Shown here: positions 8,141-18,053 of the stretch, in pieces | How the letters are laid out: every line of letters starts with the position of its first letter | How positions within the stretch are numbered: position 1 is the stretch's first letter | Source of the DNA: Chloroflexota bacterium | Lineage (GTDB): Bacteria; Chloroflexota; Limnocylindria; Limnocylindrales; CSP1-4 | Direction of reading: 5' to 3' | DNA: 64,000 nt | Assembly (NCBI GenBank): GCA_021786265.1 | Contig: JAJYNP010000142.1 | Coordinates: 62,001-126,000 of the forward strand | Position numbers and translations under genes: made by a program | Notes under the pieces: model-generated | Databases searched by the model: none | The model's input: the letters and a program-made list of their open reading frames with translations, nothing else | Told to the model about the DNA's origin: nothing

Positions 8141-10711
8141 CTACCGGACGACGATGTTGACCAGCCGGCCCGGGACGTGGATCACGCGATCCGGAGCGCG
8201 GCCGCCCAGGATCGCGCGGATCTTCTCGCGCTGGAGCACGACCGACTCGACTTCGGCCGGCGACAGGCTGGCCGCCACCTGCACGCGGTCGCGCAGCTTG
8301 CCGTTCACCTGCACGGGCAGCTCGATGGTGTCCTCGGCGACCAGTGCCTCGTTCCAGGCCGGCCACGGCTCGGCGTGGACCGAGCGCCAGGCCTGGCCGC
8401 GGGCCTCGAGCCGACGCGACCAGAGCTCCTCGGTGACGTGCGGGGCGGAGGGCGCGAGCATGTGCAGCAGCAGGTCGACCGCCTCGTCCCACGCCGGGCC
8501 GCCCGCCACCTCGGTCCCCCGGTAGCGCATGAGCACGTTGGTCAGCTCCATCAGGTGCGCCACCATCGTGTTGAAGCGGTAGCTATCGAACTCGGCCGTC
8601 ACCACCTTCAGCGTGCGGTGCGCGGCCGTCAGCAGCGCGCGCTCGGCAGCCCCCGCCGTTTCGCCGGGCGGCAGCCGCCCCGCATCGGGGTCGCCCGCCT
8701 CCACGCCCGCCGGGTCGAGGACCGCCGTCCAGACCCGGTTCAGGAACCGGCTGATGCCGCCGATCCCGGTCGAACTCCAGGGGCCGCCCTGGTCCCAGGG
8801 GCCCATGAACATCAGAAACAGGCGGACGGTGTCGGCGCCGTAGCGCTGCACCAGCTCGTCGGGGTCCTGGACGTTGCCGCGGCTCTTGCTCATCCGCTCG
8901 CCGTCGGCGCCCAGGATCTGCCCCTGGTTGAAGAGTCGCCGGAACGGCTCGCGCTCGTGCACCAGGCCGAGGTCGGCGAGCGCCTTGGCGAAGAAGCGGC
9001 TGTACAGGAGGTGCATGACCGCATGCTCGGCGCCGCCGGTGTACTGGTCGACCGGGCACCACTCGTCCTCGAGCGCGGCGTCGATGGGCCCGTCGTCCTT
9101 GTGCGGCGACAGGTAGCGCCACCAGTACCAGGAGCTGTCCACGAACGTGTCCATGGTGTCCGTCTCGCGCGTGGCGGGGCCACCGCAGCGCGGGCACGTG
9201 GTGCGCAGGAAGCCCTCATGTGCCTTCAGTGGGCTCTCGCCGGTGACCTTGAAGTCGACGTCGTGGGGCAGCAGCACCGGCAGCTGGTCCTCCGGCACCC
9301 CGACGATCCCGTCGCGCTCGCAGTACACGACCGGGATCGGCGTACCCCAGTAGCGCTGGCGGCTGATCAGCCAGTCGCGGATGCGGTACGTGACGGCGGC
9401 CTCGCCCTGGCCGCGCGCCCGCAGGTCGGCGACGATCGCGGCGAACCCGTCCTTCGCCGAGCGATCCGTGTACGGCCCGCTGTTGACCATCACCTCGTCC
9501 TCGGAGTGCGCGACGAACGCGGCCCCACCGTCGCCCCCGGCGGCAACCAGCTCCGCCACCCGCGCCGCTTCGCGCGGGTCGGCGGGAGCGATCACCTGGC
9601 GGATCGGCAGGTCGAACCTGACGGCGAAGGCGTAGTCGCGCTCGTCGTGCGCCGGGACGGCCATGATCGCGCCGGTCCCGTAGCCCAGGAGGACGTAGTC
9701 TGCGATCCAGATCGGGATCCGCTCGCCGTTGACAGGGTTGACCGCGTCGGCACCCAGCGGCACGCCGGTCTTCTCGCGGTCGGTGGAGAGGCGATCGATC
9801 TCGGACTTGCGGCGCGCCTCGTACTGGTAGCGCTCGACCTGCTCGCGCTGCCCCGGGTGCGTGAGCTTCGCCACCAGCGGGTGCTCGGGCGCGAGCACCA
9901 TGAAGGTGGCACCGAAGAGCGTATCCGGTCGGGTCGTGAACACGCGCAGCTCGTCGCCGCCCGGCTGGTACTGGTCGGGGGCGACCGTGAAGGCGACCTC
10001 CGCCCCCTCCGACCGGCCGATCCAGTTGGTCTGCATGACGCGCACCGGTTCGGGCCAGTCGATCCCGTCGAAGCGAAGCAGCTCGTCGGCGTACTTCGTG
10101 ATGCGGAAGAACCACTGCTCCAGGTCGCGCTTGATCACCGGCGTCCCGCAGCGCCAGCAGTGGCGATCCGTGCCCTCGACCTGCTCGCGCGCCAGCACGA
10201 CCTGGTCCCTGGGGCACCAGTCCACCGGCGCCATCGCGCGGTAGGCGAGTCCCGCCTCCAGGAACTTCAGGAAGATCCACTGGTTCCAGCGGTAGTACTC
10301 GGGCTCGCAGGTGACGACCTGGGCCGCCCAGTCGAAGGTAGCGCCCATCGAGCGCAGCTGCCGGCGCATGTTCTCGATGTTGCGCATGGTCCAGTCGGCC
10401 GGGTGGATGCCGTGCTTGATCGCGGCGTTCTCGGCCGGCAGGCCGAACGCGTCGAACCCGATCGGGAAGAAGACGTTGAGCCCGTTCATGCGCCGGTAGC
10501 GCGCGATCGCGTCGGTCGGCGTCTTGATGTACCAGTGCCCGATGTGCAGGTCGCCCGAGGGGTAGGGGTACATCGTGAGCAGGTAGTAGGAGGGCCTGGT
10601 GGTGTCGTGCAGGTCCGTGTGGTGGAGCCCGAGCTCGGCCCACCGCTCCTGCCAGCGGGGCTCGATGGCCGCCGGGTCGTAGCGGTCGATGTGGGTCCGG
10701 TCGGTCACCAT
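8141..10711 (-). CDS. leuS: Leucyl-tRNA synthetase
   Basis: Class I synthetase charging tRNA-Leu. The 856-aa protein has the HIGH motif at 56-59 (LHIGHW) and the KMSKS loop as RMSKS near residue 606, with a CP1 editing domain between them containing the T-rich TTRPDT segment and the conserved GTGAIM/DERD region. The frame is open to 10873, but ATG 10711 begins the family-typical N-terminus ([15 protein letters not shown]) and the upstream extension is Arg/Ala-rich noise. Cys pairs (WCPRD, CWRCG, CPRCG) suggest zinc sites. It is monocistronic, behind tRNA-Ala and its terminator. Confidence 0.96.
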   Translation of the reverse strand: MVTDRTHIDRYDPAAIEPRWQERWAELGLHHTDLHDTTRPSYYLLTMYPYPSGDLHIGHWYIKTPTDAIARYRRMNGLNVFFPIGFDAFGLPAENAAIKHGIHPADWTMRNIENMRRQLRSMGATFDWAAQVVTCEPEYYRWNQWIFLKFLEAGLAYRAMAPVDWCPRDQVVLAREQVEGTDRHCWRCGTPVIKRDLEQWFFRITKYADELLRFDGIDWPEPVRVMQTNWIGRSEGAEVAFTVAPDQYQPGGDELRVFTTRPDTLFGATFMVLAPEHPLVAKLTHPGQREQVERYQYEARRKSEIDRLSTDREKTGVPLGADAVNPVNGERIPIWIADYVLLGYGTGAIMAVPAHDERDYAFAVRFDLPIRQVIAPADPREAARVAELVAAGGDGGAAFVAHSEDEVMVNSGPYTDRSAKDGFAAIVADLRARGQGEAAVTYRIRDWLISRQRYWGTPIPVVYCERDGIVGVPEDQLPVLLPHDVDFKVTGESPLKAHEGFLRTTCPRCGGPATRETDTMDTFVDSSWYWWRYLSPHKDDGPIDAALEDEWCPVDQYTGGAEHAVMHLLYSRFFAKALADLGLVHEREPFRRLFNQGQILGADGERMSKSRGNVQDPDELVQRYGADTVRLFLMFMGPWDQGGPWSSTGIGGISRFLNRVWTAVLDPAGVEAGDPDAGRLPPGETAGAAERALLTAAHRTLKVVTAEFDSYRFNTMVAHLMELTNVLMRYRGTEVAGGPAWDEAVDLLLHMLAPSAPHVTEELWSRRLEARGQAWRSVHAEPWPAWNEALVAEDTIELPVQVNGKLRDRVQVAASLSPAEVESVVLQREKIRAILGGRAPDRVIHVPGRLVNIVVR

Positions 10712-10836
10712 CGCGATCCCAGCTTCCTGCCCTCGTGTGGCCGCGGGACGCGTCGCGGCCCTGTCGGTTCGAACCGCTCCGGTCCCGTCGCGACCGCCGG
10801 CACGCGGCGCCACTGCGGGACCCCTCCTAGTTCGAA

Positions 10837-10859
10837 CCCCTCGCCGCTCCGGCGAGGGG
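10837..10859 (-). terminator. Hairpin terminator after tRNA-Ala(GGC)
   Basis: A perfect 9-bp stem (CCCCTCGCC/GGCGAGGGG) with loop GCTCC lies 25 nt past the tRNA 3' end and before leuS. No strong T tract. Confidence 0.55.
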
Positions 10860-10883
10860 TCGTTGGTCGGCACTCGATGAAGG

Positions 10884-10959
10884 TGGTGGAGCTACAGGGA
10901 TTCGAACCCTGGACCTCCTGCATGCCATGCAGGCGCTCTCCCAGCTGAGCTATAGCCCC
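10884..10959 (-). tRNA. tRNA-Ala (anticodon GGC)
   Basis: The cloverleaf is complete: acceptor GGGGCTA/TAGCTCC with the alanine identity wobble G3:U70, D-arm AGCTCAGCTGGGAGAGC, anticodon loop ATGGCAT giving GGC, and T-arm GGTTCGAATCC. The CCA end is encoded (10886-10884). An extended -10 box lies just upstream. Confidence 0.96.
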
Positions 10960-10973
10960 ATCAGAGCCGCGAC

Positions 10974-10982
10974 AGTGTAGCA
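10974..10982 (-). promoter_or_regulatory. Extended -10 promoter TGCTACACT of tRNA-Ala(GGC)
   Basis: The 9-mer is identical to those upstream of tRNA-Ala(CGC) and lepA. It would place transcription start a few bases before the mature 5' end at 10959. Confidence 0.6.
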
Positions 10983-11285
10983 CGGGGAGGTTGGCGATCG
11001 GCGGGGCAAACCCATGGCCCGCTGGGATCCGGCGAGCACGGCCCCCGGTCCGGCCGGGCTCTCCCCGGGCCGATGATCGCCCTGCCGCCCGGTGTCGCAG
11101 CCGCGTCCGCGTGGAGCGTCCGGGTGCCTGGTGTCACCGCGCAGCGCCACTGCCTTCTGCATCTTGACGACAGCCAGTCGCGCTGCCATACCGCGAGACA
11201 GGGAACGACGGCCGCATGCTGGCCCGGAGGAGGCCCGGGCTGCCCGCAGCCGCGCTGCGGGCCGGTGGCCGAAGGGAGGCCAGAA

Positions 11286-12083
11286 GTGAAGAGGCTTGGA
11301 CTCATGCTGGTCGCGCTCGTGGCAGCGCAGTTCCTGGCGCCACGCGCCGCCGCGATCACCTGGGGTCAGCGCGATGGCGTCAACCATCCGGCGGTGGGGG
11401 CGATGATGGCCTACTGGGACCCCACGACGCCGACCACCCTGCAGGAGCTGTGCAGTGGCACGCTGGTGGCCCCGACGGTCTTCCTGACCGCGGCCCACTG
11501 CACGGACTACCTGGTGAACCATCTGCACATCAGCGACGTGTGGGTCACCTTCGATACCGACAGCGCGCAGGGGCCCTACCTCCACGGCGTGATGCACCAG
11601 GATCCCGCCTATCCGGGCCCCGCGTCCGACCCCCACGACATCGCCGTGATCGTGCTCGACGAGCCGGCGGTGGGGATTGCCCCGGCGAGCCTGCCGAAGC
11701 TCGGCGTGTTCGACGCGATGAAGAAGGCGGGCACGCTCAACGGGCAGACCTTCACCGCCGTGGGCTACGGCGACCGGGAGCGCGTCCACGAGCGCGGCGG
11801 GGGTGCACCGCAGTTCGGTTTCGATGGCTACCGCTGGGCGGCCACGTCCGGGTTCAACGCGCTCAACGCGGCATGGCTGCGCCTCTCGCAGAACGCGGCG
11901 ACGGGCAACGGCGGGACGTGCTTCGGCGACTCCGGCGGGCCCAACTTCATCGGCGACACGAGCGTCGTCGGCGGCATCACGATCACCGGCGACAGCGTCT
12001 GCGTGGCGACCAACGTGGACTACCGGGTGGACACCCAGGAGGCGCGGACCTTCCTCGGCCGGTTCGGTGTGCCGCTCCCGTGA
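11286..12083 (+). CDS. Secreted trypsin-like serine protease (S1 family)
   Basis: The 265-aa protein begins at GTG 11286 behind GGGAGG (11274-11279). Residues 1-23 form a signal peptide ending APRAAA. The triad is visible: His71 in LTAAHC, Asp118 in DPHDIAVI and Ser216 in CFGDSGGPN. Cys pairs around the His loop (C56/C72) and the Ser loop match S1 disulfides. The protein lacks extra domains, so it is a small exported peptidase acting on extracellular proteins. It is monocistronic, divergent from the tRNA, with a 300-nt leader region in which no gene is seen. Confidence 0.85.
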   Translation: MKRLGLMLVALVAAQFLAPRAAAITWGQRDGVNHPAVGAMMAYWDPTTPTTLQELCSGTLVAPTVFLTAAHCTDYLVNHLHISDVWVTFDTDSAQGPYLHGVMHQDPAYPGPASDPHDIAVIVLDEPAVGIAPASLPKLGVFDAMKKAGTLNGQTFTAVGYGDRERVHERGGGAPQFGFDGYRWAATSGFNALNAAWLRLSQNAATGNGGTCFGDSGGPNFIGDTSVVGGITITGDSVCVATNVDYRVDTQEARTFLGRFGVPLP

Positions 12084-12228
12084 TCGTATCGATCCAGTGA
12101 TCGCGACCGGAGTTCCGGCCCATGCCGCGATCCACCACAGCGGCCGGCCCCGGTCGACCTGGCCGCCCTGGCGCCGGCTTCGTCGGCCGGCCTCGTCAGC
12201 GCCTGCCGCGACACGGTGGCCACGTCTC

Positions 12229-12490
12229 ATGCTCTTCGGGCGATTCCTGCACCCAGCGCTCGCGCCACGCCCGGAGGGGCCGGCGGACGAGGACACCGAG
12301 GCGGTCCGGCGGATCGTCGCCCAGCTCGAGTCGCTGCCACCCGAGCAGGCCGCCCGCCTGGCCGGGTTCGCCTGCATCCTGGCGCGCGTGGTTGCCGCCG
12401 ACACCTCGGCGGACCCGGCCGAAGTGCACGAGCTGGAGGCGCTCGTGGCCGACTTCGGAGCCGTCTCAACGAGGTCCGGCGCGGGTACGC
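12229..12490 (+). pseudogene. TerB-like domain fragment
   Basis: From ATG 12229 the frame reads a TerB-like helical segment (RRIVAQLESLPPEQAARLAGFA, then ILARVVAADTSADPAEVHE). It loses similarity near 12470, runs into the convergent PadR gene and continues as Arg/Pro noise. A second frame nearby reads NEVRRGYADRLAVVRYAREA and may be a displaced piece. I infer a truncated TerB-family protein. The family is known from tellurite and stress loci. Confidence 0.4.
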
Positions 12491-12511
12491 CGACCGACTG
12501 GCCGTGGTGCG

Positions 12512-12931
12512 CTACGCGCGAGAGGCCGCCCGGGGCAGCAGCCATTCCTTCGGCACGAGCCGTTCCGCGAGCAGTGGTCCCGACCCGGCGGCGAGCCGGC
12601 TGGCCTCGCGCCGGCCGGCGGCCGTGATCGCGTAGCGCCGCGGCAGCCCCGTCGACGCGGCGAGGTAGCCGTCCTCCTCGAGCTGGTGGAGCAACGGGAA
12701 CGTTGGCGGGATCTCTCCCAGCCGACGTGCGTACGGCGCAAGCATGTTCAGCGCGTCGAGCCCGCCGATCGGACCTGCATCCCCGACCACGAGGAGGGCG
12801 CACAGCCGGATGAGGTCCGACGGGTGCCCGGGAGCCAGGGATCGGGGCGGCCGGTCGTGCGTTCGGGAGGACGCACCGGTGGTCGTTCGTGACGGTGCCG
12901 CGGGGACCGCGGGAGAGCCGGATGCAGTCAT
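12512..12931 (-). CDS. PadR-like winged-helix transcriptional regulator
   Basis: The 139-aa protein starts at ATG 12931 behind GGAGGT. After a disordered N-terminal 45 residues comes a winged helix: LIRLCALLVVGDAG, then helix PPTFPLLHQLEEDGYLAAS and wing RRYAITAAGRREASRLA. PadR-type wings typically read R..Y.iT..G. It converges with the TerB-like fragment. Target genes are unknown; its neighbour upstream is the YgjP-like gene on the other strand. Confidence 0.65.
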   Translation of the reverse strand: MTASGSPAVPAAPSRTTTGASSRTHDRPPRSLAPGHPSDLIRLCALLVVGDAGPIGGLDALNMLAPYARRLGEIPPTFPLLHQLEEDGYLAASTGLPRRYAITAAGRREASRLAAGSGPLLAERLVPKEWLLPRAASRA

Positions 12932-13117
12932 GGTCGGAACCTCCACTACTGCGTTCGCGATGTCGCCGCCCGGGCGGTAGCGCCGGCCGGCGAACCGGAG
13001 GTGTCGTCCCCTCAGCCTCGACTGCGCCGCTGAAGGTTCCCTGAAGACCCGACACGCGCCGGGCTGCGACCCGGTTAAGAGTTCGATGCGGACGTTGCGC
13101 GGCGGGGACCCGGCGGG

Positions 13118-13126
13118 TGCGATACT
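13118..13126 (+). promoter_or_regulatory. Extended -10 box TGCGATACT, predicted leaderless start
   Basis: The box ends 7 nt before the ATG at 13134, so transcription would begin at or beside the start codon. No Shine-Dalgarno sequence is present there. Confidence 0.5.
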
Positions 13127-13133
13127 CCGCGCG

Positions 13134-13931
13134 ATGTCCGATCCCGCGGCAGGCGCGCCGCTTCGCGCCATCGACGGCCACGCCGTCGCGCGCGCTCCCG
13201 CCGCGGTGGCACGTGAGGCGTCCGGCGTCGCGTACCTGCTCCGGCGATCGCCCCGCGCCCGCCGGTTGAGGCTGGTCCTGGACGGCGACGGCAACCCGCT
13301 CGTCACGCTCCCGATCCGTGCCCCGGTCCGCGTCGCCGACGAGTTCGTGGCATCACGCCGAGACTGGATCGAGCGCCATCGCGAGCGGTACGCGGCCGAG
13401 CGCGCGCGCCACGAGTCGCGAGGGCCGCTCGGCGACGGTGGGACACTCGACTACTCGGGCCAGCCCCATCGGCTCGAGGTGCGCACCGGGCAGGGCGGAC
13501 GCAGAGCCACGGTCGAGCACGACGATTCGGTCGTGCCGACGATCCGCGTCCGGCTGGCCCCGGCCGACGAACGGCCGCTGGCCCGAGTCCTCGAGACCTG
13601 GCTCCGCCGGGAGGCACGCGCCGCCGTGGAGCGACGAGTGGCCGCCCGGGCGTCGCAGCTCGGCGTCGCCCCGGCCGCGGTCTGGATCCGCGACCAGCGC
13701 AGCCGGTGGGGCAGCGCGTCGCGGACCGGCCGGCTCTCGTTCTCCTGGCGCCTGGTGCTGGCGCCGCCCGCGGTCCTCGACTACGTCGTGGTGCACGAGC
13801 TGGCGCACCTGGCCGTCTTCGGCCACCCGCCCCGGTTCTGGGAGCTCGTCCGCTCGGTGGTGCCGGAGGCGGACCGCGCGCGCCGCTGGCTGCGCGAGCA
13901 CGCCCGGGAGCTGCACTGGTCGCTGGAGTAA
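13134..13931 (+). CDS. YgjP-like (DUF45) metal-dependent hydrolase
   Basis: The 265-aa protein carries the zincin motif HELAHL at 221-226 with a third His in FGHPPRFWE, and upstream the family block WIRDQRSRWGSAS with LSFSWRLVLAPP. This is the YgjP/WLM-type metallopeptidase fold. The biological substrate of the family is unsettled. The N-terminal 40 residues are poorly conserved. It starts at ATG 13134, 7 nt after an extended -10 box and without an SD, suggesting a leaderless mRNA. ATG/GTG codons further upstream (from 13086) are less likely. Confidence 0.85.
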   Translation: MSDPAAGAPLRAIDGHAVARAPAAVAREASGVAYLLRRSPRARRLRLVLDGDGNPLVTLPIRAPVRVADEFVASRRDWIERHRERYAAERARHESRGPLGDGGTLDYSGQPHRLEVRTGQGGRRATVEHDDSVVPTIRVRLAPADERPLARVLETWLRREARAAVERRVAARASQLGVAPAAVWIRDQRSRWGSASRTGRLSFSWRLVLAPPAVLDYVVVHELAHLAVFGHPPRFWELVRSVVPEADRARRWLREHARELHWSLE

Positions 13932-13975
13932 CGCCGGGCTCGAGCAGCGCCGGACCCCCGCGGGTCCGCGGGCCC

Positions 13976-14740
13976 CTACCGCTGACGGTGGTACAACCGG
14001 TACGCGTACCGGAACCGCGAGCCGTCGACCCTCGCGAGGATCGCCTCGGCGGATCGCTCGCCGAACTCCATGGCCAGCACGCGAGCCAGCGCCTTGCGGG
14101 ACGGTGCCCGCCACTCGCTCATCACGGTGGTTCCCATGAACCCCTGCGCGGTCCAGAAGTCGTCCAGGCGGTCCGCCAGCCCGGGCTCGTCGGCCGCGTA
14201 GCCGAACTCCCGCAGGAACGCGGAAAAGTCGCCTTCCCGAAGGTCGTTGTCGACGATCACGATCTGCCCGCCGGGCCGGACCACGCGCAGCGCCTCCGCG
14301 ATACCGGGTTCGCAACTCCGCACCCGCCCGCTCTCCGGGCCGAAGAAATACGCCAGGCGCGAGTGCAGCAGGTCCACCGATGCGTCGCGGAGCGGGATCG
14401 CCTCGGCCCCCGCCGCCAGGACACTGATGCGCGCGCCCACGACCTCCGGCTCGGCCGCGATCCTGCGGTGCAGCTGGGTCAGCATCCGGGGCGCCGGCTC
14501 CACCGCGAACACATGCGCGGCGCGCTGCGCGTAGCGCACCGCGTGGTAGCCGCCGCCCGCGCCCACGTCGGCCACCACCAGTCCGTCCATGCTGACCAGC
14601 CGGTCCATGAACGCCTCGATCCGCGCATCGGGATCGGCGATCCGGTTCTCCAGCTCGTAGGTCACCGCATCGTGGGCGCCGGGATAGTCGTAGACGAACG
14701 GCTCGGTCGGCAGAGGTGTGATGGGCAGGCCGTCGCTCAT
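13976..14740 (-). CDS. SAM-dependent methyltransferase (class I)
   Basis: The 254-aa protein has motif I VVADVGAGGGYH (55-66), an acidic strand-2 end (AVEPAPRM), and motif III near RVVRPGGQIVIVDNDL, all typical of a Rossmann methyltransferase. The C-terminal third (FRYAYRLYHRQR) is unusual and gives no substrate clue. The ATG at 14740 lies 1 nt after the uppS stop, so it is translationally coupled as last gene of a deacetylase-uppS-methyltransferase operon. A quinone, isoprenoid or small-molecule methyltransferase is possible but not demonstrated. Confidence 0.8.
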   Translation of the reverse strand: MSDGLPITPLPTEPFVYDYPGAHDAVTYELENRIADPDARIEAFMDRLVSMDGLVVADVGAGGGYHAVRYAQRAAHVFAVEPAPRMLTQLHRRIAAEPEVVGARISVLAAGAEAIPLRDASVDLLHSRLAYFFGPESGRVRSCEPGIAEALRVVRPGGQIVIVDNDLREGDFSAFLREFGYAADEPGLADRLDDFWTAQGFMGTTVMSEWRAPSRKALARVLAMEFGERSAEAILARVDGSRFRYAYRLYHRQR

Positions 14741-14741
14741 C

Positions 14742-15659
14742 TCACCGGCCGTAGCGCCGCGCGCGCTGCTGGAACGTCCGCAGGGCACGCAGGAAGTCGA
14801 TCTCGCGGAACGCCGGCCAGTAGGCGTCGCAGAAGTAGAACTCGCTGTGGGCGCTCTGCCAGGGCAGGAAGCCCGAGAGCCGGACCTCGCCGCTGGTCCG
14901 GATGATCAGGTCGGGGTCCGGCCGTCCCGTCGTGTAAAGGTGCCGCGAGAGCTGCTCGGCGTCGATCCGTCCGGGCAGCTCGTCTGCCGGCACACCCTGG
15001 CCGATCAGGTCGCGCACCGCCTCGCGGCACGCGTCGACGAGCTCGTCGTGTCCGCTGTACGCCACGGCGAACGTCGCGAGCGGTCCCTGGCTCGTGGCCG
15101 TCGCCGCCTCCGCGGCTTCGATGGCCGCCCGCACGCGATCGGGGAGGGCGTCGCGCCGCCCGATGACGCGGACGCGCATCGGCGCGGGCCGGCTCCTGCC
15201 CCGTCTGGCCAGCCCGGCGAGCCGCTCGGTCACGACGTCGAGCAGCGCCGCCAGCTCCTCTGGCGACCGCTCCATGTTCTCGATCGACAGCGCCCAGAGG
15301 GTGACCTCGCTGATGCCGAGCGCGCGGCACCAGGCCAGGACCTCGAGGATCTTGTCTGCCCCGCGGCGGTGCCCCGCGGCAGGATCCGCCAGCCCCTCCC
15401 GCTGGGCCCAGCGGCGGTTGCCGTCCATGATGATCGCCACGTGGCTCGGTCGTGGCCGGGACATCACCTGGCCGCGGAGCCGGTAGGCGTACATGCGGTA
15501 GACGGGAGCCAGGGCGAGCGACCCGAACTGATGCCGCACGGAGCGGAGCAGCGTGGTGGCACGGGCCCGATGCGTGCCGGGACGTCCGTGGGCCGCACGC
15601 GCGCCGGGCGGTCCAGGGAGCTCTCTCGAGAGCCTGGACAGATCCATCATCCGCATCAT
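14742..15659 (-). CDS. uppS: Isoprenyl transferase (undecaprenyl diphosphate synthase)
   Basis: Condenses isopentenyl diphosphate in cis onto farnesyl diphosphate to make the C55 carrier lipid for cell-wall synthesis. The catalytic Asp is D79 in IIMDGNRRWA. Other family blocks are ALSIENMERSPEE, the SGHDEL region, and the C-terminal PDLIIRTSGEVRLSGFLPW. The N-terminal extension of about 70 residues resembles that of actinobacterial-type enzymes. ATG 15659 overlaps the deacetylase stop by 4 nt. Several in-frame ATGs follow within 15 nt. Confidence 0.93.
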   Translation of the reverse strand: MMRMMDLSRLSRELPGPPGARAAHGRPGTHRARATTLLRSVRHQFGSLALAPVYRMYAYRLRGQVMSRPRPSHVAIIMDGNRRWAQREGLADPAAGHRRGADKILEVLAWCRALGISEVTLWALSIENMERSPEELAALLDVVTERLAGLARRGRSRPAPMRVRVIGRRDALPDRVRAAIEAAEAATATSQGPLATFAVAYSGHDELVDACREAVRDLIGQGVPADELPGRIDAEQLSRHLYTTGRPDPDLIIRTSGEVRLSGFLPWQSAHSEFYFCDAYWPAFREIDFLRALRTFQQRARRYGR

Positions 15660-16546
15660 AGCGGCCGCCGTGCCAGGCCGGCCGGCCCCGGCAGCGGGTT
15701 CGCGGCCTGCCACCGCTCCACCACGCGGTCGAGCCTGTCGAACGCCACCCCGTCGAGCGATCTCGCCGTCTCGATGAAGCGCTCCAGCATGGCGATCCGG
15801 TGCCCGCGTCCGATCGCCTCCGGGTGCATCGTCAGGGTGAGGACGCCGCCAGGCTCGTGCTGGTGCGCGTACCGCAGTTCGGCCGTCCAGATCTCCTCCA
15901 CCTTCGAGGGTGCCGACAGGGGCCCCACGCCCTGCCGGCCCGGTTCGAAGTGGGGCCAGTCGTCCAGCGACCAGCTGATCGGGACCTCCACGACCCGTCC
16001 GGGTTCCCCCAGCCGGGAACCGCGCACGTCGTGGACGTCGCCGCGCCGGACCCGGTACAGGTGGACGTCGTCGGCCATCAGCGACGAGTCGTAAGTGAAG
16101 CCCAGCTCCTCGACAAGCTCCAGCACGTCCTCGGAGAGCGACCAGTACGGGGCGCGGAAGCCGCGCGGGCGGTGGCCCGATGCCGCGGCCACCGCCTCCG
16201 TGCTGCGCAGCATGACGTCGCGCACGGCCGCCCGGTCGAGTTTCGCCAGGTCCTCATGCGCCCAGCCGTGGCAGCCGACCTCGTGGCCGGCGTCCGCGAT
16301 CGCGGCGACACTGTCGGGGAAGGTCGTCACGGTATGGCCCGGCACGAAGAAGGTGGCGGCGATGCGCTGCCTTCGGAGGAGGTCGAGGATCCTCGGCACG
16401 CCGACACGCGGCCCGAACTCGCCGCGCGAGAGCAGCACGGGGCCGCCGCCGCGTTCGACTTCCGACGAGATCGCGTCGTGGTCGAATGTCAGCGCGACCG
16501 TCAGTCGAGGGCCCCGGGTCGTCGGCTGTGCCACGGTGCCAATCAT
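15656..16546 (-). CDS. Polysaccharide deacetylase (NodB homology domain)
   Basis: The 296-aa protein has NodB motifs: TFDHD (20-24) with catalytic and metal Asp, HEVGCHGWAHED with the two zinc His (93 and 97), and FRAPYWS. PVTP-like and WSLDDWPHF segments and the C-terminal TMHPEAIGRGHR match the PuuE/peptidoglycan-deacetylase-like clade that acts on N-acetyl groups or allantoin. No signal peptide is evident, so it may act inside the cell. ATG 16546 was chosen because homology begins at once; upstream frame is noise. First gene of the uppS operon; divergent from the histidine kinase. Confidence 0.82.
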   Translation of the reverse strand: MIGTVAQPTTRGPRLTVALTFDHDAISSEVERGGGPVLLSRGEFGPRVGVPRILDLLRRQRIAATFFVPGHTVTTFPDSVAAIADAGHEVGCHGWAHEDLAKLDRAAVRDVMLRSTEAVAAASGHRPRGFRAPYWSLSEDVLELVEELGFTYDSSLMADDVHLYRVRRGDVHDVRGSRLGEPGRVVEVPISWSLDDWPHFEPGRQGVGPLSAPSKVEEIWTAELRYAHQHEPGGVLTLTMHPEAIGRGHRIAMLERFIETARSLDGVAFDRLDRVVERWQAANPLPGPAGLARRPL

Positions 16547-16669
16547 GCCCCTGTTGCCCCTGGTCCGGCGAGCGCCGGCGCCGTCGGGCCTCGGCAGCGC
16601 GCTCTGGCCACCCGCGCTAGTGTTGCGTGCCTCAAGGACCGGCCCTGGCGCATGCGAGGGGGATGATCG

Positions 16670-17899
16670 GTGACCTTCGACCGGAGGCGGCCGACCGTGG
16701 CCGCGTCGCAGCGTGATCGGTGGCCCACCGGGGGTGTCTCGGGGCTGCTGTTCGGCGCCGCGCTCGGCCTGGTCGCCGCGGTCGCCAAGGTGCCGGTGAA
16801 CGTCGTGGCCGGGGGAGACGTCGGGCTCCTGCCGCTGGTGCTCGGCGTGGGGCTCGGGACGTGGTACGGGGATCGCATCGCCGGAGTGTCCGCCACGGTC
16901 ACCTCGGCGATCGTGGACACTTACCTGTTCTCCCTGCAGGATGGCAACCTGGCGCTCGCCGCCCCGCGGCACTGGGCGGCGCTGCTCCTGTACCTCGTCG
17001 TCGGCATGGCCGCGGTCCTCGTGGTCGCGAGCCTCCACGACGCGCGCGAGCGCGAGGCCGTGGCCGCGGCGGCCCGTGAGCGGCTCAACCGCACGCTCGC
17101 CGAGCGCGAGGAACGCCTCGCGGTGCTGCTCGAGCAGGAGCGCCAGGCGAAGCAGCTCCGCGACGCCTTCATCGACATCGTGTCGCACGAGCTCCGCACG
17201 CCGATCACGCTGATCGTCGGATCGGCCAGGCTGCTCCGCCGGTCGGCGCGTCATCTTGCCGGGGACGAGCGCGAGATGGTCGATGGCATCGAATCGGGGG
17301 CGGAGCGGCTCGCCCGACTCGTCGAGGATCTGGTGATCCTGGTGCGGGCTGAGCACGGGGCGATCGCGGCGGCTGACGAGCCCGTGCGCCTGGAACCGGT
17401 GCTCGGGCACGTGGTCGCCGCGGAGATCGAGCGCTGGCCGGACGTGCCGGTCGATCTGATCGTGGATGGCCCCCTGCCGCTGGTGCGCGGCGAGGAGCGC
17501 TACCTGGAGCAGGTCCTCGGGAATCTCCTGTCCAACGCCGCGAAGTACAACTCGCCGGACGGGCGTGTGCAGGTCCGGGCGGCGGCCGAAGGCGATGGCG
17601 TGGTCGTCCGCGTGCTGGACGACGGACCCGGCATCGTCGAAGAGGAGGCGGATCGCCTCTTCGACCTCTTCTACCGCTCGGGATCGACCGCACGGTCGGT
17701 CAGCGGGAGCGGCATCGGCCTGTACGTCTGCCGGCGGCTGGTGGAGGCGATGAGCGGGAGCATCGCCGCCCGGCGGCGCCCGGAGGGCGGGTCGGAGTTC
17801 GCCGTCAGCCTGCTCCTGTACGCGGACGATGTCGACCTGCCCGACGGGGTGGCGTCGACCGCGCCGCCGGAGCCGGAGGAGGCCGCGCTGAGGCCCTGA
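16670..17899 (+). CDS. Membrane sensor histidine kinase
   Basis: The 409-aa protein has four hydrophobic segments in residues 22-122 with short loops, typical of a DUF4118/KdpD-like sensor, a coiled coil at about 123-165, and a HisKA domain with phospho-acceptor His173 in SHELRTP. The ATPase domain shows the N box NLLSNAAKYN, G1 DDGPGI and G2 GSGIGLYV. The start is GTG behind GAGGGGG. No response regulator adjoins it, so it is an orphan kinase whose partner lies elsewhere. Confidence 0.9.
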   Translation: MTFDRRRPTVAASQRDRWPTGGVSGLLFGAALGLVAAVAKVPVNVVAGGDVGLLPLVLGVGLGTWYGDRIAGVSATVTSAIVDTYLFSLQDGNLALAAPRHWAALLLYLVVGMAAVLVVASLHDAREREAVAAAARERLNRTLAEREERLAVLLEQERQAKQLRDAFIDIVSHELRTPITLIVGSARLLRRSARHLAGDEREMVDGIESGAERLARLVEDLVILVRAEHGAIAAADEPVRLEPVLGHVVAAEIERWPDVPVDLIVDGPLPLVRGEERYLEQVLGNLLSNAAKYNSPDGRVQVRAAAEGDGVVVRVLDDGPGIVEEEADRLFDLFYRSGSTARSVSGSGIGLYVCRRLVEAMSGSIAARRRPEGGSEFAVSLLLYADDVDLPDGVASTAPPEPEEAALRP

Positions 17900-18044
17900 C
17901 CCGCGGGCGCGCGGCGCGTCAGGCCGCTGGACCTGTCCCGGCAACCATGGCCCCGGTTCGCTGGCGCAGCCAGGAGCCGATCGGCGATCGGCCGGGGCGC
18001 CAGGGGGCAGCTCCGAGAGACGCTGTAAGCGCGGCCATTTGGCC

Positions 18045-18053
18045 TGCTAGAGT
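18045..18053 (+). promoter_or_regulatory. Extended -10 box TGCTAGAGT ahead of the cytochrome b operon
   Basis: It matches the TGnTANNNT pattern seen elsewhere in the window and leaves a leader of about 155 nt before the 53-aa membrane peptide gene. The gap 17900-18215 holds no other recognisable gene. Confidence 0.45.

Noticed and set aside
8177..10948. Very long plus-strand open frame (923 codons) opposite leuS
   Set aside because: It is the antisense shadow of leuS in high-GC DNA; composition is His/Arg/Val-rich with no domain, while the minus strand carries all synthetase motifs.
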